Source: an uncultured Dysosmobacter sp.
GTDB lineage: Bacteria; Bacillota; Clostridia; Oscillospirales; Oscillospiraceae
Length of the DNA: 64,000 nucleotides
Reading direction: 5' to 3'
Assembly (NCBI GenBank): GCA_934565855.1
Contig: CAKTIO010000009.1
Span: 16,347-80,346 of the forward strand
This document shows, piece by piece, positions 17,295 through 25,393 of the stretch (position 1 is the stretch's first letter; the number at the start of each line of letters is the position of its first letter). The notes beneath the pieces were generated by a model. It made no database searches and had not been told where the DNA came from. It worked only from the letters and a program-made list of their open reading frames with translations. Position numbers and translations under genes: made by a program.

Positions 17295-18229
17295 CTGGAA
17301 GGGAACAGGGTGTCCTTGTAGGCGGCATCCAGAAGTTTTCCACAGATGATGGTCCAGGAATCCGTACCACGGTTTTCCTCAAGGGGTGTCCCCTCAAGTG
17401 CCGCTGGTGCCATAATCCGGAGCTGATCGCCTTTGAGCAGGAGATCATCCGGATGCCCAACAGCTGTATTCACTGCGGTTACTGTATGGAGCATTGTCCG
17501 CAAAAAGCGATTTACGTCAATGAGGAGCGGCAGATCGACATTCACCGCCAGAGCTGTAACGGCTGCATGACCTGTGTAAAGGACTGCTATGCCGGTGGAC
17601 TCAAGGCAGTGGGGCGGAGGATGACCGCCCGGGAAGTCATGAATGAAGTGGTAAAGGACCGGGACTTTTATGAACAGACCGGCGGCGGAATGACCATCAG
17701 CGGCGGCGAACTGCTGGCACATAAGGAATTTGCCGCGGAACTGACAGATATGGCGGCACAGGAGGGGATTCGGGTCTGCCTGGACACCTCAGGCTGCGGA
17801 GACACCGAAGCGTTGCTCTTGCTAGCGCGCCGGGAAAATGTCACGGATATTCTCTATGACATGAAGTGTATAGACCGCCAGCAGCACAGGGAGCTGACAG
17901 GACTGGACAATGACCTGATTTTGCACAATCTGGAGCTGCTGGCAGCAGATCCGGTCACACGGAAAAAGGTACATATGCGGATGCCGCTGATTCACGGTCT
18001 GAACGACAACATGGAGCTGATGGAGCGGACAGCGGAATTTTATCAGGCACACAAGCTGCCGCAGGTGACATTGCTGCCCTATCACAGTATGGGCGTGTCA
18101 AAAATGGACCATATCGGCGGTCATCAGGAGCGTTATGCTCCGCCGGATGCGGAATATGCTGAGCAGCTCCGCATACTGTTTGAACGCATTGGAATGCACT
18201 CTGAGATATCCGGTGTGGGAAGAACGTGA
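17291..18229 (+). CDS. Glycyl radical enzyme activase (radical SAM)
   Basis: A 312-residue radical SAM protein that installs the glycyl radical on the enzyme encoded just upstream. The SAM-cluster motif is Cys33-x3-Cys37-x2-Cys40 in Leu-Lys-Gly-Cys-Pro-Leu-Lys-Cys-Arg-Trp-Cys. A ferredoxin-like insert follows, with two further four-cysteine sets (Cys59/62/65/69 and Cys89/92/95/99). That insert is the hallmark of activases other than the pyruvate formate-lyase one. The ATG overlaps the upstream stop (ATGA), showing tight translational coupling. A strong terminator closes the operon. Confidence 0.95.
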   Translation: MTGREQGVLVGGIQKFSTDDGPGIRTTVFLKGCPLKCRWCHNPELIAFEQEIIRMPNSCIHCGYCMEHCPQKAIYVNEERQIDIHRQSCNGCMTCVKDCYAGGLKAVGRRMTAREVMNEVVKDRDFYEQTGGGMTISGGELLAHKEFAAELTDMAAQEGIRVCLDTSGCGDTEALLLLARRENVTDILYDMKCIDRQQHRELTGLDNDLILHNLELLAADPVTRKKVHMRMPLIHGLNDNMELMERTAEFYQAHKLPQVTLLPYHSMGVSKMDHIGGHQERYAPPDAEYAEQLRILFERIGMHSEISGVGRT

Positions 18230-18274
18230 GAACAGGAATTCCTTGTACCGTTTCTAACTGATAAAAAGAAATGC

Positions 18275-18317
18275 CCCACCCGATTTACAGATCATCAAAA
18301 TCTGTAAATCGGGTGGG
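18275..18317. terminator. Bidirectional terminator between the activase and the M28 peptidase genes
   Basis: A perfect 18-bp stem (18275-18292 with 18300-18317, loop CATCAAA) has arms beginning CCCACCCGATTTACAG. It separates two convergent transcription units. The plus-strand side is followed by CTGCTTTAT; the minus-strand side by CATTTCTTTTTATC. Confidence 0.85.
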
Positions 18318-18344
18318 CTGCTTTATCCGGAAAATTTTTGCCTG

Positions 18345-20444
18345 TTAAGCGGCAATCTGCGCTAAATAGGATGTCAGTTCCTGCAGGGCGTTTACTTCGT
18401 GGGTGATTTGCTCATCCAGCATATTCGTCTGGTTTTCGATTGCCTGATTCAGGCGGTCCAGTTCAGCAGTGTAATCCACGGTGCTGCTGCCGGATTTTTC
18501 CTGCAAGGAGCGGATCACGTCAAAGAGGTCCTCATGTCCCTGTACGCGCCCTGCGCCCCACATCAGCCGGTCAGGACTTTGGTCAAGCACATAGCTTGTA
18601 AAATGGTCGAAGGTTTCGCGGCTCCAATCGTAAGCGTACCAGTTGTTGTCTACCCCATACAGGTATTCGTCCAATGCGGCGGCACCATCGCCCTGCCCCA
18701 GCGCCTCCACAGCGCCTTGCAGCGCCAGCAGGTTGTTTCGGCTGTGCTCATGGGGAAAAATAGAGGCATCCTCCCAGGTCAGCCGAACAAAGGCGTCCTC
18801 CGTGAATTTGAAGGCTGCGAGTACATTTGCATTCATTTGACGGGCTTCCTGAAGCAGTGTGTCCGCTTTGGTCGTGTCGCCCTCGTCCAGCGCCGTTTGA
18901 TAGGCTGTGTTCATACCGGAAACTTTGACCCATGCCGCGTCAGCCGCGCCCTCCGCCTTATCCAGTGCAGCGTTCAGTGCGGTGATTTGTTCAGCAGTCA
19001 TGACTGTATCATCAATCGTTTCCCGGAGGGCATTCAAGCGGGTGGAAAAATCCAGAGGAGAAACAGCGCAGTGATCGTAAGCTATCATCAGCAGACCGTA
19101 CATATTGTGGTGGAACAGGAATGCCTCCCGGCTGTAAGTATCCTGATTGTCGAACTGGCTGTGGTAGTGCGTTTTGGAAAAGTCGCCGCGAAGTGCCGTT
19201 ACACTGGACGGAATACCTGCGATGGACAGAGAAAAGTCATCAGACCATGTCTGTGTCGGCACGATGATCTCAATACCATCTGAAAACACACCATCGACTT
19301 GCGGAACATCGGACTTGAAAGCCTCTACAAAGGTTTTTAACTCGTAAGAGGTACGGATCTGATCTGATGTACCCGTATTCATTGCGGGCAGTTCAAAGTT
19401 GATGTCCGCAGTGACCTTGCCAACCCATTCAGGATGAACACGGAAGATCTGGTTGTAAGCGCCGGTGGACCAGTCGTAGCGGGTGTCGCTGACGCCCCAT
19501 TCCTCCGCCGCCATAGCGCAGAATACCAGCGTTTTTTCGGGCTGATATCCGCTGTCGATCAGACCCTTTGCAATTCCCATCATCAGGGCAATGGCGGCAT
19601 TATCATCCTGAAAACCGGAAAAGTAGGAATCGTAATGGGCACTCATCAGAACCATGCTTTCCGGGTCCCTGCCGGGGATCATGCCAACGATATTATAAGA
19701 GGTGCCGTCTTTTCCAACTCGACTGTCCGCGTCTAATGTGACAACGGCTTCGCCGTTTTCATCCATAACGTTCCTGAGCAATTCAGCATCCGTGCGGCTC
19801 ATAGAAAATGCCGGCGCATCGGAGGGACCGCAGACATCCTGTGCATTCAGTGCATCATCACTTACCTCGGCATAACCGCCATCCTGCACGGCGATGACAG
19901 CCGCCGCGCCTGCCAGGTGGGCTTCATAGGCAGGATAGTTGATCCACCAGTCGGCGCGCTGGTCAATATTTACCAGCACGAGCTTTCCGGTTACATCCAG
20001 ACCGGACAGGTCTGCCTCGGTTCCTCTGCCTCCATCAATCACGGTGAAGGTCTGGGCACCATTTGTCACGAAATCTGTCTGGTATCCGCCAAGCTCCGCA
20101 GTATGTGCTTCGCCGTTGCTGTTTGTGAAACAGAGCTGTGCTTTTGTAAAGGTCCATGTATCCAGTGTGAATTCATCCTTTGTGACATTTTGCAGACCGA
20201 TGCGTTCCATTTCTGCTTTCAGCATATCTCCGGTGGAAAGCTCCGCGGCGGAACCGGCAGTGCGGTAGCCCAGTTCCTCATTGCTGCGGATATCTTCCAG
20301 CTTTAGTGCCAGATCGTAGGAGTAATCCACGTCCACCTTGTCGAGGTATGCTTGTCTGGCATCCACAGCAGGCTGTCCGGCACAGGCGGTTATGGGTATC
20401 AGCAGGGATACCGCCATCAGCAGACTTACGATTCTTTTTCTCAT
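18345..20444 (-). CDS. M28-family zinc aminopeptidase, predicted lipoprotein
   Basis: A 699-residue secreted peptidase. It starts with a lipoprotein signal peptide (Met-Arg-Lys-Arg then a hydrophobic run) and the lipobox Ile-Thr-Ala-Cys at about residues 17-20. A protease-associated insert (about 150-230) precedes the M28 catalytic core. Visible metal ligands are His270 and Asp272 (Ser-Ala-His-Tyr-Asp-Ser), Asp280/281 (Gln-Asp-Asp-Asn) and Glu314/315 (Ala-Ala-Glu-Glu-Trp-Gly). The last 250 residues look helical and may form an extra domain. AAGGAGA lies seven bases before the chosen ATG, which restores the signal peptide. It probably trims peptides outside the cell for uptake. Confidence 0.9.
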   Translation of the reverse strand: MRKRIVSLLMAVSLLIPITACAGQPAVDARQAYLDKVDVDYSYDLALKLEDIRSNEELGYRTAGSAAELSTGDMLKAEMERIGLQNVTKDEFTLDTWTFTKAQLCFTNSNGEAHTAELGGYQTDFVTNGAQTFTVIDGGRGTEADLSGLDVTGKLVLVNIDQRADWWINYPAYEAHLAGAAAVIAVQDGGYAEVSDDALNAQDVCGPSDAPAFSMSRTDAELLRNVMDENGEAVVTLDADSRVGKDGTSYNIVGMIPGRDPESMVLMSAHYDSYFSGFQDDNAAIALMMGIAKGLIDSGYQPEKTLVFCAMAAEEWGVSDTRYDWSTGAYNQIFRVHPEWVGKVTADINFELPAMNTGTSDQIRTSYELKTFVEAFKSDVPQVDGVFSDGIEIIVPTQTWSDDFSLSIAGIPSSVTALRGDFSKTHYHSQFDNQDTYSREAFLFHHNMYGLLMIAYDHCAVSPLDFSTRLNALRETIDDTVMTAEQITALNAALDKAEGAADAAWVKVSGMNTAYQTALDEGDTTKADTLLQEARQMNANVLAAFKFTEDAFVRLTWEDASIFPHEHSRNNLLALQGAVEALGQGDGAAALDEYLYGVDNNWYAYDWSRETFDHFTSYVLDQSPDRLMWGAGRVQGHEDLFDVIRSLQEKSGSSTVDYTAELDRLNQAIENQTNMLDEQITHEVNALQELTSYLAQIAA

Positions 20445-20585
20445 TGTTCTTCTCTCCTTTGCAGTTATGGATCGGCGGAAGAACAAAAAAGAAGTCACAG
20501 ACGCGTCTGCGCCCGTGGCTTGAAACATTCAAACAGAGAGAATTACCCTTTTCCGCATATACCGGGAGTGCCGTGCATGCAGTCC

Positions 20586-20615
20586 ATTTTATCACTCTTA
20601 TTGATTCGTTTACAA
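20586..20615 (-). promoter_or_regulatory. Promoter proximal to the M28 peptidase gene
   Basis: On the minus strand: TTGTAA (20615-20610), an 18-bp spacer, then TAAAAT (20591-20586). It lies about 140 bp before the peptidase start and downstream of the structured RNA. Confidence 0.5.
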
Positions 20616-20639
20616 GTTGTGTGCGCTGAAACGTAATAA

Positions 20640-20822
20640 GCAACTTAAAAACTTGAGCTCTTCCGCCCAATCAATAAGGCAACAAAGTTGCCAACCCGCA
20701 CCCGCGGTGCGGTCCCCGGCTCTTCGACGGGTTTTCGGCATTTGACCCGGCCGTCCGTGTAGCCTCGATCCCTTTGCAAAGGGATGGTCAAGACGTGCAT
20801 ATGCACAGGTGTTCAAAAGAAC
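20640..20822 (-). ncRNA. Unrecognised structured RNA element with its own promoter
   Basis: About 180 bases hold a dense set of helices on the minus strand. Local hairpins are GTGCATATGCAC (20795-20806), an 8-bp stem at 20768-20785, CCGCACC/GGTGCGG (20696-20712) and GGCAAC/GTTGCC (20678-20692). A longer-range helix pairs the 20786-20791 and 20742-20747 segments and encloses the 8-bp hairpin. A second candidate pairs 20728-20733 with 20693-20698. A TTGACA promoter on the same strand ends a few bases upstream of the 5' end, and a T5 run lies at the 3' side. It could be a small RNA or a riboswitch-like leader for the M28 peptidase. I do not recognise the class, and no ORF of note crosses it. Confidence 0.6.
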
Positions 20823-20828
20823 AGGAAA

Positions 20829-20857
20829 ATCCTACCATACGAAAAGAAGAATGTCAA
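20829..20857 (-). promoter_or_regulatory. Promoter of the structured RNA
   Basis: On the minus strand: a perfect TTGACA (20857-20852), a 17-bp spacer, then TAGGAT (20834-20829), with TATGG forming a partial extended -10. Transcription would start at about 20822, at the first base of the structured region. Confidence 0.65.
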
Positions 20858-21037
20858 TAATTTTCTACATCATAACTGCGATGGTTGCGGATCATTAAAA
20901 GTTTAACTTCCGCAGGAGAGTAAAAAAGAACTGCTTGTATAGAGTTCCTGCTGAGGCTGCTTAAATATTCAGCGTGATCGAAGTATTCGATTGAATAGAA
21001 GCCCGGTTTTGACAAAAAATGACCGGGGGTGAATGCA

Positions 21038-21199
21038 ATGAATAAAAAACCGGAGCGGCAGGATGCGCTGCGTTTGGATCCGTCGGAGCGGCTTTGCCCA
21101 ATTTTCGACAGCGTCAGCATCGCGGAATTTCCTGTGGCAAAGCCGGAGGAAATGGGAATGCGGGTCCTGGATAATTGCTGTGAAGAGCATATTATGTGA
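21038..21199 (+). CDS. Small hypothetical protein, 53 residues
   Basis: An ORF starting at ATG 21038 with GGGGGTG seven bases upstream and ending at TGA 21197-21199. The product begins Met-Asn-Lys-Lys-Pro-Glu-Arg and has two adjacent cysteines near its C-terminus. Codon choice (CCG, GAG, CGG, CTG) resembles the neighbouring real genes. A hairpin with arms CCGGGGAGA/TCTCTCTCCGG (about 21209-21231) follows. The ribosome-binding site sits in a CCCGGT/ACCGGG hairpin loop region, so translation may be regulated. I recognise no homologue, and the ORF could be spurious. Confidence 0.45.
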   Translation: MNKKPERQDALRLDPSERLCPIFDSVSIAEFPVAKPEEMGMRVLDNCCEEHIM

Positions 21200-21272
21200 C
21201 AGCGTGCCGGGGAGATATTTCTCTCTCCGGTGTTTCTCTGGAGAAACTGCCAGAGCTGGAAAAAGGAAGTGT

Positions 21273-21301
21273 TTGTCAAGCGCGTGCCGCCGTGCTATAA
21301 T
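21273..21301 (+). promoter_or_regulatory. Promoter of thiN
   Basis: TTGTCA (21273-21278), a 17-bp spacer and a perfect TATAAT (21296-21301), 55 bp before the thiamine pyrophosphokinase start. Confidence 0.75.
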
Positions 21302-21355
21302 CAGAAAAAATACACTCCGCCAAAGAGTGAAAACAGAAAGAAGCGCGGTGCAGTC

Positions 21356-22003
21356 ATGGTAGAACAGAAAATGAAAAAACGCTGCTTTATTTTTTCAGCA
21401 GGAACATTTTACGGTCTGAGGGAGGTCCCGCAGAAGGAAGACCTGGTCATTGCGGCAGATGCAGGCTACCGTGTCTGCCAGCAGGCGGGAGTGGTTCCCG
21501 ACCTGCTTTTGGGGGATTTTGATTCTATGGAGCAGCCGGAGGACTTTTCCAATATTTTGCGGGTGCCTGTGGAAAAGGATGACACGGATACCATGCTGGC
21601 TGTCCGGAAGGGGCTGGAGTACGGCTGCAGCGAATTTTATTTCTACGGTTCTACCGGTGGGAAACGGCTGGACCATACGCTGGCAAACCTTCAGGCGCTC
21701 CTGTGGCTGAGAGGGCAGGGCGCCCACGGATATATGTACGATGATGACTTTGTATTTACTGTTATTCAGGAGGAGACCCTGCGCATCCGCAAGGAAGTGG
21801 AGTGGGGGCTGGTGTCTGTATTCTGCCTGGGAGAAACCGCGTCCGGCATCACAGAGACTGGGATGCAATATGCTTTGGCAGATGCCTCTCTGCGGGCAGA
21901 CCAGCCGATGGGTGTCAGCAACCACATGATGGAGGATCAGGCGGAGATCACGGTGAAGTCCGGCAGACTGGTGGTAGGCTGGGAGCTGCCAGCCCAAAAG
22001 TAA
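21356..22003 (+). CDS. thiN: Thiamine pyrophosphokinase
   Basis: A 215-residue cytosolic enzyme that transfers pyrophosphate from ATP to thiamine, giving thiamine pyrophosphate. Family motifs are Ala-Asp-Ala-Gly-Tyr near residue 35, Leu-Leu-Gly-Asp-Phe-Asp-Ser near residue 55, Lys-Asp-Asp-Thr-Asp-Thr-Met and Gly-Lys-Arg-Leu-Asp-His-Thr. The frame is open further upstream, but the promoter at 21273-21301 limits the start to the ATG at 21356 or the one five codons later. The ribosome-binding site is weak. In many Firmicutes thiN sits in the rpe-rsgA region; here it is isolated. No TPP riboswitch was seen upstream. Confidence 0.93.
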   Translation: MVEQKMKKRCFIFSAGTFYGLREVPQKEDLVIAADAGYRVCQQAGVVPDLLLGDFDSMEQPEDFSNILRVPVEKDDTDTMLAVRKGLEYGCSEFYFYGSTGGKRLDHTLANLQALLWLRGQGAHGYMYDDDFVFTVIQEETLRIRKEVEWGLVSVFCLGETASGITETGMQYALADASLRADQPMGVSNHMMEDQAEITVKSGRLVVGWELPAQK

Positions 22004-22046
22004 GCGCTATTCTGAAGATAGTACAACCGTGAAGGGCAAAGAATGA

Positions 22047-22075
22047 TTGAACAGGCAAAGAAAAGCCTGTATAAT
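22047..22075 (+). promoter_or_regulatory. Promoter of the fused molybdenum hydroxylase gene
   Basis: TTGAAC (22047-22052), a 17-bp spacer and TATAAT (22070-22075). The spacer contains an inverted repeat CAGGC/GCCTG, a possible repressor site between -35 and -10. Confidence 0.75.
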
Positions 22076-22131
22076 TATTAAAAAGGTCAACCTCTTAGAG
22101 GAGACGGCGGAAAGCAGGGAGGCGCGGCGCG

Positions 22132-24681
22132 ATGGCAACTTTTACAGTAAACGGACAGACCGTAACGGTGGAAAAAAATCAGAAGCTGCTGCGTTACCTG
22201 CGGGATACCCTGCGTCTGACGTCTGTAAAGGACGGGTGCAGCGAGGGCGCGTGCGGCACCTGTCATGTGCTGATCGACGGAAAGCCCACTAAGGCGTGCA
22301 TTCCCCAGACGGATAAGCTGGAGGGGAAGTCTGTCCTGACGGTGGAGGGACTGTCGGACTTTGAAAAAGAGGTTTACACATACGCTTTTGGACATGCCGG
22401 AGCGGTGCAGTGCGGGTTTTGCATTCCGGGCATGGTGATCTCGGCAAAGGGATTACTGGACCAGAATCCCGACCCGACCCGCGAAGAGGCGGCGTTTGCT
22501 ATCCGCAACAATATCTGCCGCTGTACCGGATATGTCAAGATCATTGACGGAATCCTGCTGGCGGCAAGGTTGCTGCGGGAGGGAGTGATTCCGGAAGAGC
22601 CGCAGGACTGGTCTCTGGGCGCACGGGTTCCTCGGGTGGATGTGCGTGAAAAGGTGCTGGGAACGGGAAAATATCCGGATGACGTCTATTTGGATGGAAT
22701 GATTTACGGCAGTGCGGTGCGGAGCCAGTATCCCCGGGCGAGGGTGCTGGCGATCCACACAGAGGAAGCAAGGGCTCTCCCGGGCGTGGTGGGCATCTAC
22801 ACGGCGGAGGATATTCCGGGACAGAACAAGGTGGGGCATCTGGTAAAGGACTGGGATACCATGATCCCTGTGGGAGAGATCACCCACTATCTCGGAGATG
22901 CCATCTGTCTGGTGGCGGCGGAGACACCGGAGCTTCTGGCGCAGGCAAAGGCACTGGTCCGGGTGGATTACGAGGTGCTTCAGCCGGTATGCAGCCCGCA
23001 GGAGGCAATGGCGCCGGATGCGCCGCTGGTCCACCGCTCCGGCAACCTGTTGGCACACAAGCACATTCAACGAGGAAACCCGGCGGAAGCTATTGCAAAG
23101 TCCAGATATGTGCTGACGCAGCGCTTTCAGACCCCCTGGACAGAGCATGCCTTTTTAGAGCCGGAGTGTGCGGTCGCCTATCCGGAGGGGGACGGTGTGA
23201 TGATCTTATCCACCGACCAGGGTGCGTATGACACCCAGCACGAGACAATGGGAATGTTGGGACTGCGGGCTGAGCAGGTCAAGGTGCAGAATCTGCTGGT
23301 AGGCGGCGGATTCGGCGGAAAAGAGGATGTGACCGTCCAGCACCATGCGGCACTGATCGCCTATCTGTCAAAGCGCCCGGTCAAGGTGAAGCTGACACGG
23401 GCGGAAAGCCTGCTGATCCATCCCAAACGGCACCCGATGGAAATGGAGTTTTCTCTGGGCTGCGATGAGAACGGAATCATACAGGGTGTTGCCGCAGAGG
23501 TCATTGCTGACACAGGCGCATATGCCTCTCTGGGCGGACCGGTGCTGGAACGGGCGTGTACCCATGCGGCAGGACCGTATAACTACCAGAACTTTGAGAT
23601 CGATGGCTGGGCGTATTATACCAACAACCCGCCGGCTGGCGCATTCCGTGGATTCGGCGTGACGCAGACCTGCTTCTGCATTGAGACGCTGCTGAATCAG
23701 ATGGCAGATTTGGTAGGCATTTCTCCCTGGGAGATCCGTTACCGCAACGCTATCCGCCCGGGGCAGGAGCTGCCCAACGGACAGATCGTAGATGCTTCTA
23801 CCGGCTTGGTGGAGACGCTGGAGGCGGTGAAGCCCTATTACGATGCTGCCAAATTTGTGGGAATCGGCTGCGCGATGAAAAACGCCGGAGTGGGTGTGGG
23901 TATCCCGGATACCGGGCGTGTCCGTCTGCTTGTTGAGCATGGAAAGGTCTCTATCTATGCCGGCGCCTCCTGTATCGGACAGGGGCTGGGAACGGTGCTG
24001 GTACAGATGGTCTGCGACCAGACCGGACTTCGCAGAGACCAGGTCACCTATCAGCGCTCCAATACCTTCTGTGCACCGGATTCTGGAACGACCTCCGGCT
24101 CCAGACAGACGCTGTTTACCGGCGAGGCGTGCCGCAGGGCGTGTCAGGACCTGAGGGAGGATTTGAGGTCACAGCCGCTGGAACGGCTGGAGGGCAGGGA
24201 ATATTACGGAGAATACTTGGGAAAGACCGACCCGCTGGGAGCCGATGTCCCCAATCCGGTCAGCCACATTGCCTATGGCTACGCAACGCAGATCTGCATT
24301 CTGAATGAAGACGGGAGGATCGAAAGAATCGTGGCAGCGCATGATGTGGGAAAAGCGGTGAATCCGACCTCCATTGAGGGACAGATTCAGGGCGGTGTGG
24401 TGATGTCAATGGGGTATGCCCTGACAGAGCGCTATCCGTTGGAGCAGTGTAAGCCGCTGGCAAAGTACGGAACGCTGGGGCTGTTCCGTGCCAACCAGAT
24501 TCCGGAAATTGAGCCATTGATTATTGAAAAGGCGGGATTGAATGTGGCATGCGGTGCCATTGGCATCGGAGAAATTACCTCCATTCCCACGGCTCCTGCC
24601 ATTGCGGATGCCTATTTCCGCTACGACGGAAAGCTGAGGACCTCGCTGCCGCTGTCGGATACTCCCTATTCCAGAAAGTGA
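22132..24681 (+). CDS. Fused molybdenum hydroxylase, selenium-dependent xanthine dehydrogenase type
   Basis: An 849-residue fusion of a 2Fe-2S subunit and a molybdopterin-cytosine-dinucleotide subunit. The plant-type cluster uses Cys36, Cys41, Cys44 and Cys56; the helical cluster uses Cys94, Cys97, Cys129 and Cys131. The molybdenum part (about 165-849) has Gly-Gly-Gly-Phe-Gly-Gly-Lys and the catalytic Glu814 in Gly-Ile-Gly-Glu-Ile. Length and fusion order match the Se_dep_XDH family, which oxidises purines using labile (non-selenocysteine) selenium. There is no FAD domain, so electrons must pass to a separate partner. Its 3' end overlaps the convergent mocA-like gene by 16 bp. Confidence 0.9.
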   Translation: MATFTVNGQTVTVEKNQKLLRYLRDTLRLTSVKDGCSEGACGTCHVLIDGKPTKACIPQTDKLEGKSVLTVEGLSDFEKEVYTYAFGHAGAVQCGFCIPGMVISAKGLLDQNPDPTREEAAFAIRNNICRCTGYVKIIDGILLAARLLREGVIPEEPQDWSLGARVPRVDVREKVLGTGKYPDDVYLDGMIYGSAVRSQYPRARVLAIHTEEARALPGVVGIYTAEDIPGQNKVGHLVKDWDTMIPVGEITHYLGDAICLVAAETPELLAQAKALVRVDYEVLQPVCSPQEAMAPDAPLVHRSGNLLAHKHIQRGNPAEAIAKSRYVLTQRFQTPWTEHAFLEPECAVAYPEGDGVMILSTDQGAYDTQHETMGMLGLRAEQVKVQNLLVGGGFGGKEDVTVQHHAALIAYLSKRPVKVKLTRAESLLIHPKRHPMEMEFSLGCDENGIIQGVAAEVIADTGAYASLGGPVLERACTHAAGPYNYQNFEIDGWAYYTNNPPAGAFRGFGVTQTCFCIETLLNQMADLVGISPWEIRYRNAIRPGQELPNGQIVDASTGLVETLEAVKPYYDAAKFVGIGCAMKNAGVGVGIPDTGRVRLLVEHGKVSIYAGASCIGQGLGTVLVQMVCDQTGLRRDQVTYQRSNTFCAPDSGTTSGSRQTLFTGEACRRACQDLREDLRSQPLERLEGREYYGEYLGKTDPLGADVPNPVSHIAYGYATQICILNEDGRIERIVAAHDVGKAVNPTSIEGQIQGGVVMSMGYALTERYPLEQCKPLAKYGTLGLFRANQIPEIEPLIIEKAGLNVACGAIGIGEITSIPTAPAIADAYFRYDGKLRTSLPLSDTPYSRK

Positions 24682-25283
24682 TGGTCCTGCTCTGCCTGCG
24701 CTTGCAGCTTACGCAGAGCCTCCGGTGTGTCCACATCGGTCAGCTCCTCCGGCGGAGCCTCGCACAGCACAAGTGCATCCGGATGACGCCGGATGATCTG
24801 GTTTCCGCCATGATCCTCCTGAAGCTGCAGCAGCTCCGGAAAAAAGCGCGCGGGAAAGAGACAGGGATTTCCGTGAACGCCGTTGTGAGCCAATGCGGCA
24901 ATATGCTCCGGATGCTGAGCAAAGCATTCGACCAGCTTCAGAATTGAGCCTTTTTGCAGCAGGGGCTGGTCGGAGACCTGGAAGAGAACGCCATCGCAGT
25001 GCAGGAGAGGGGTCAGCCCAAGCCGAATCGTATGGCTGATGCCCCAATCCGGGTGTGGATTGCAGACCGCGTGAAATTGACAGGAGCGGGCGAGAGCCAG
25101 AATTTCCGGATACTGTGAGACCACGGTAATGGAGGAAAAAGCCTCCTGCGGGACAGCTTCCAGTGTGTGCTGGATCAGCGGTTTGCCCTGAAATTCAGCG
25201 GCGAGCTTGTTTTTCCCGTAGCGGCGGGCGTTTCCCGCCGCCATGATCACGCAGCCAATGCGGAGGGGGACCTGTGCAGCCAT
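24666..25283 (-). CDS. MocA-like molybdenum cofactor nucleotidyltransferase
   Basis: A 205-residue NTP-transferase. The nucleotide-binding signature is Val-Ile-Met-Ala-Ala-Gly-Asn-Ala-Arg-Arg-Tyr-Gly-Lys-Asn-Lys-Leu, followed by Asp-Gln-Pro-Leu-Leu and Gly-Asn-Pro-Cys-Leu-Phe-Pro, the MocA/YgfJ pattern. It probably forms molybdopterin cytosine dinucleotide, the cofactor form used by xanthine dehydrogenases. Its position between two such enzymes supports this. A YgfJ-type role in selenium-dependent hydroxylase maturation is the alternative. The ATG at 25283 has GGGAG eight bases upstream; the GTG three codons earlier is too close to it. Confidence 0.85.
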   Translation of the reverse strand: MAAQVPLRIGCVIMAAGNARRYGKNKLAAEFQGKPLIQHTLEAVPQEAFSSITVVSQYPEILALARSCQFHAVCNPHPDWGISHTIRLGLTPLLHCDGVLFQVSDQPLLQKGSILKLVECFAQHPEHIAALAHNGVHGNPCLFPARFFPELLQLQEDHGGNQIIRRHPDALVLCEAPPEELTDVDTPEALRKLQAQAEQDHHFLE

Positions 25284-25393
25284 AGCGTTCACTCCCTGTT
25301 TTGTTATTTACGGTTGTGTATGGATTCAGTATAGCTTTTTTGACTGTTTTCAGTCAATGACTGGGGAAAGTTTTCAAAAGGAAGGTGTGCCTG

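Noticed and set aside
20640..20822. c-di-AMP, c-di-GMP, M-box, cobalamin or SAM riboswitch
   Set aside because: Short fragments resemble several classes, but none has its conserved core strings in order; kept as unclassified RNA.
21200..21355. TPP riboswitch before thiN
   Set aside because: The conserved CTGAGA and ACCTGATCTGG-type strings are absent; only a promoter is visible.
22004..22131. Moco riboswitch upstream of the molybdenum hydroxylase
   Set aside because: The gap is only 128 bases and holds a promoter; no multi-stem structure is visible.
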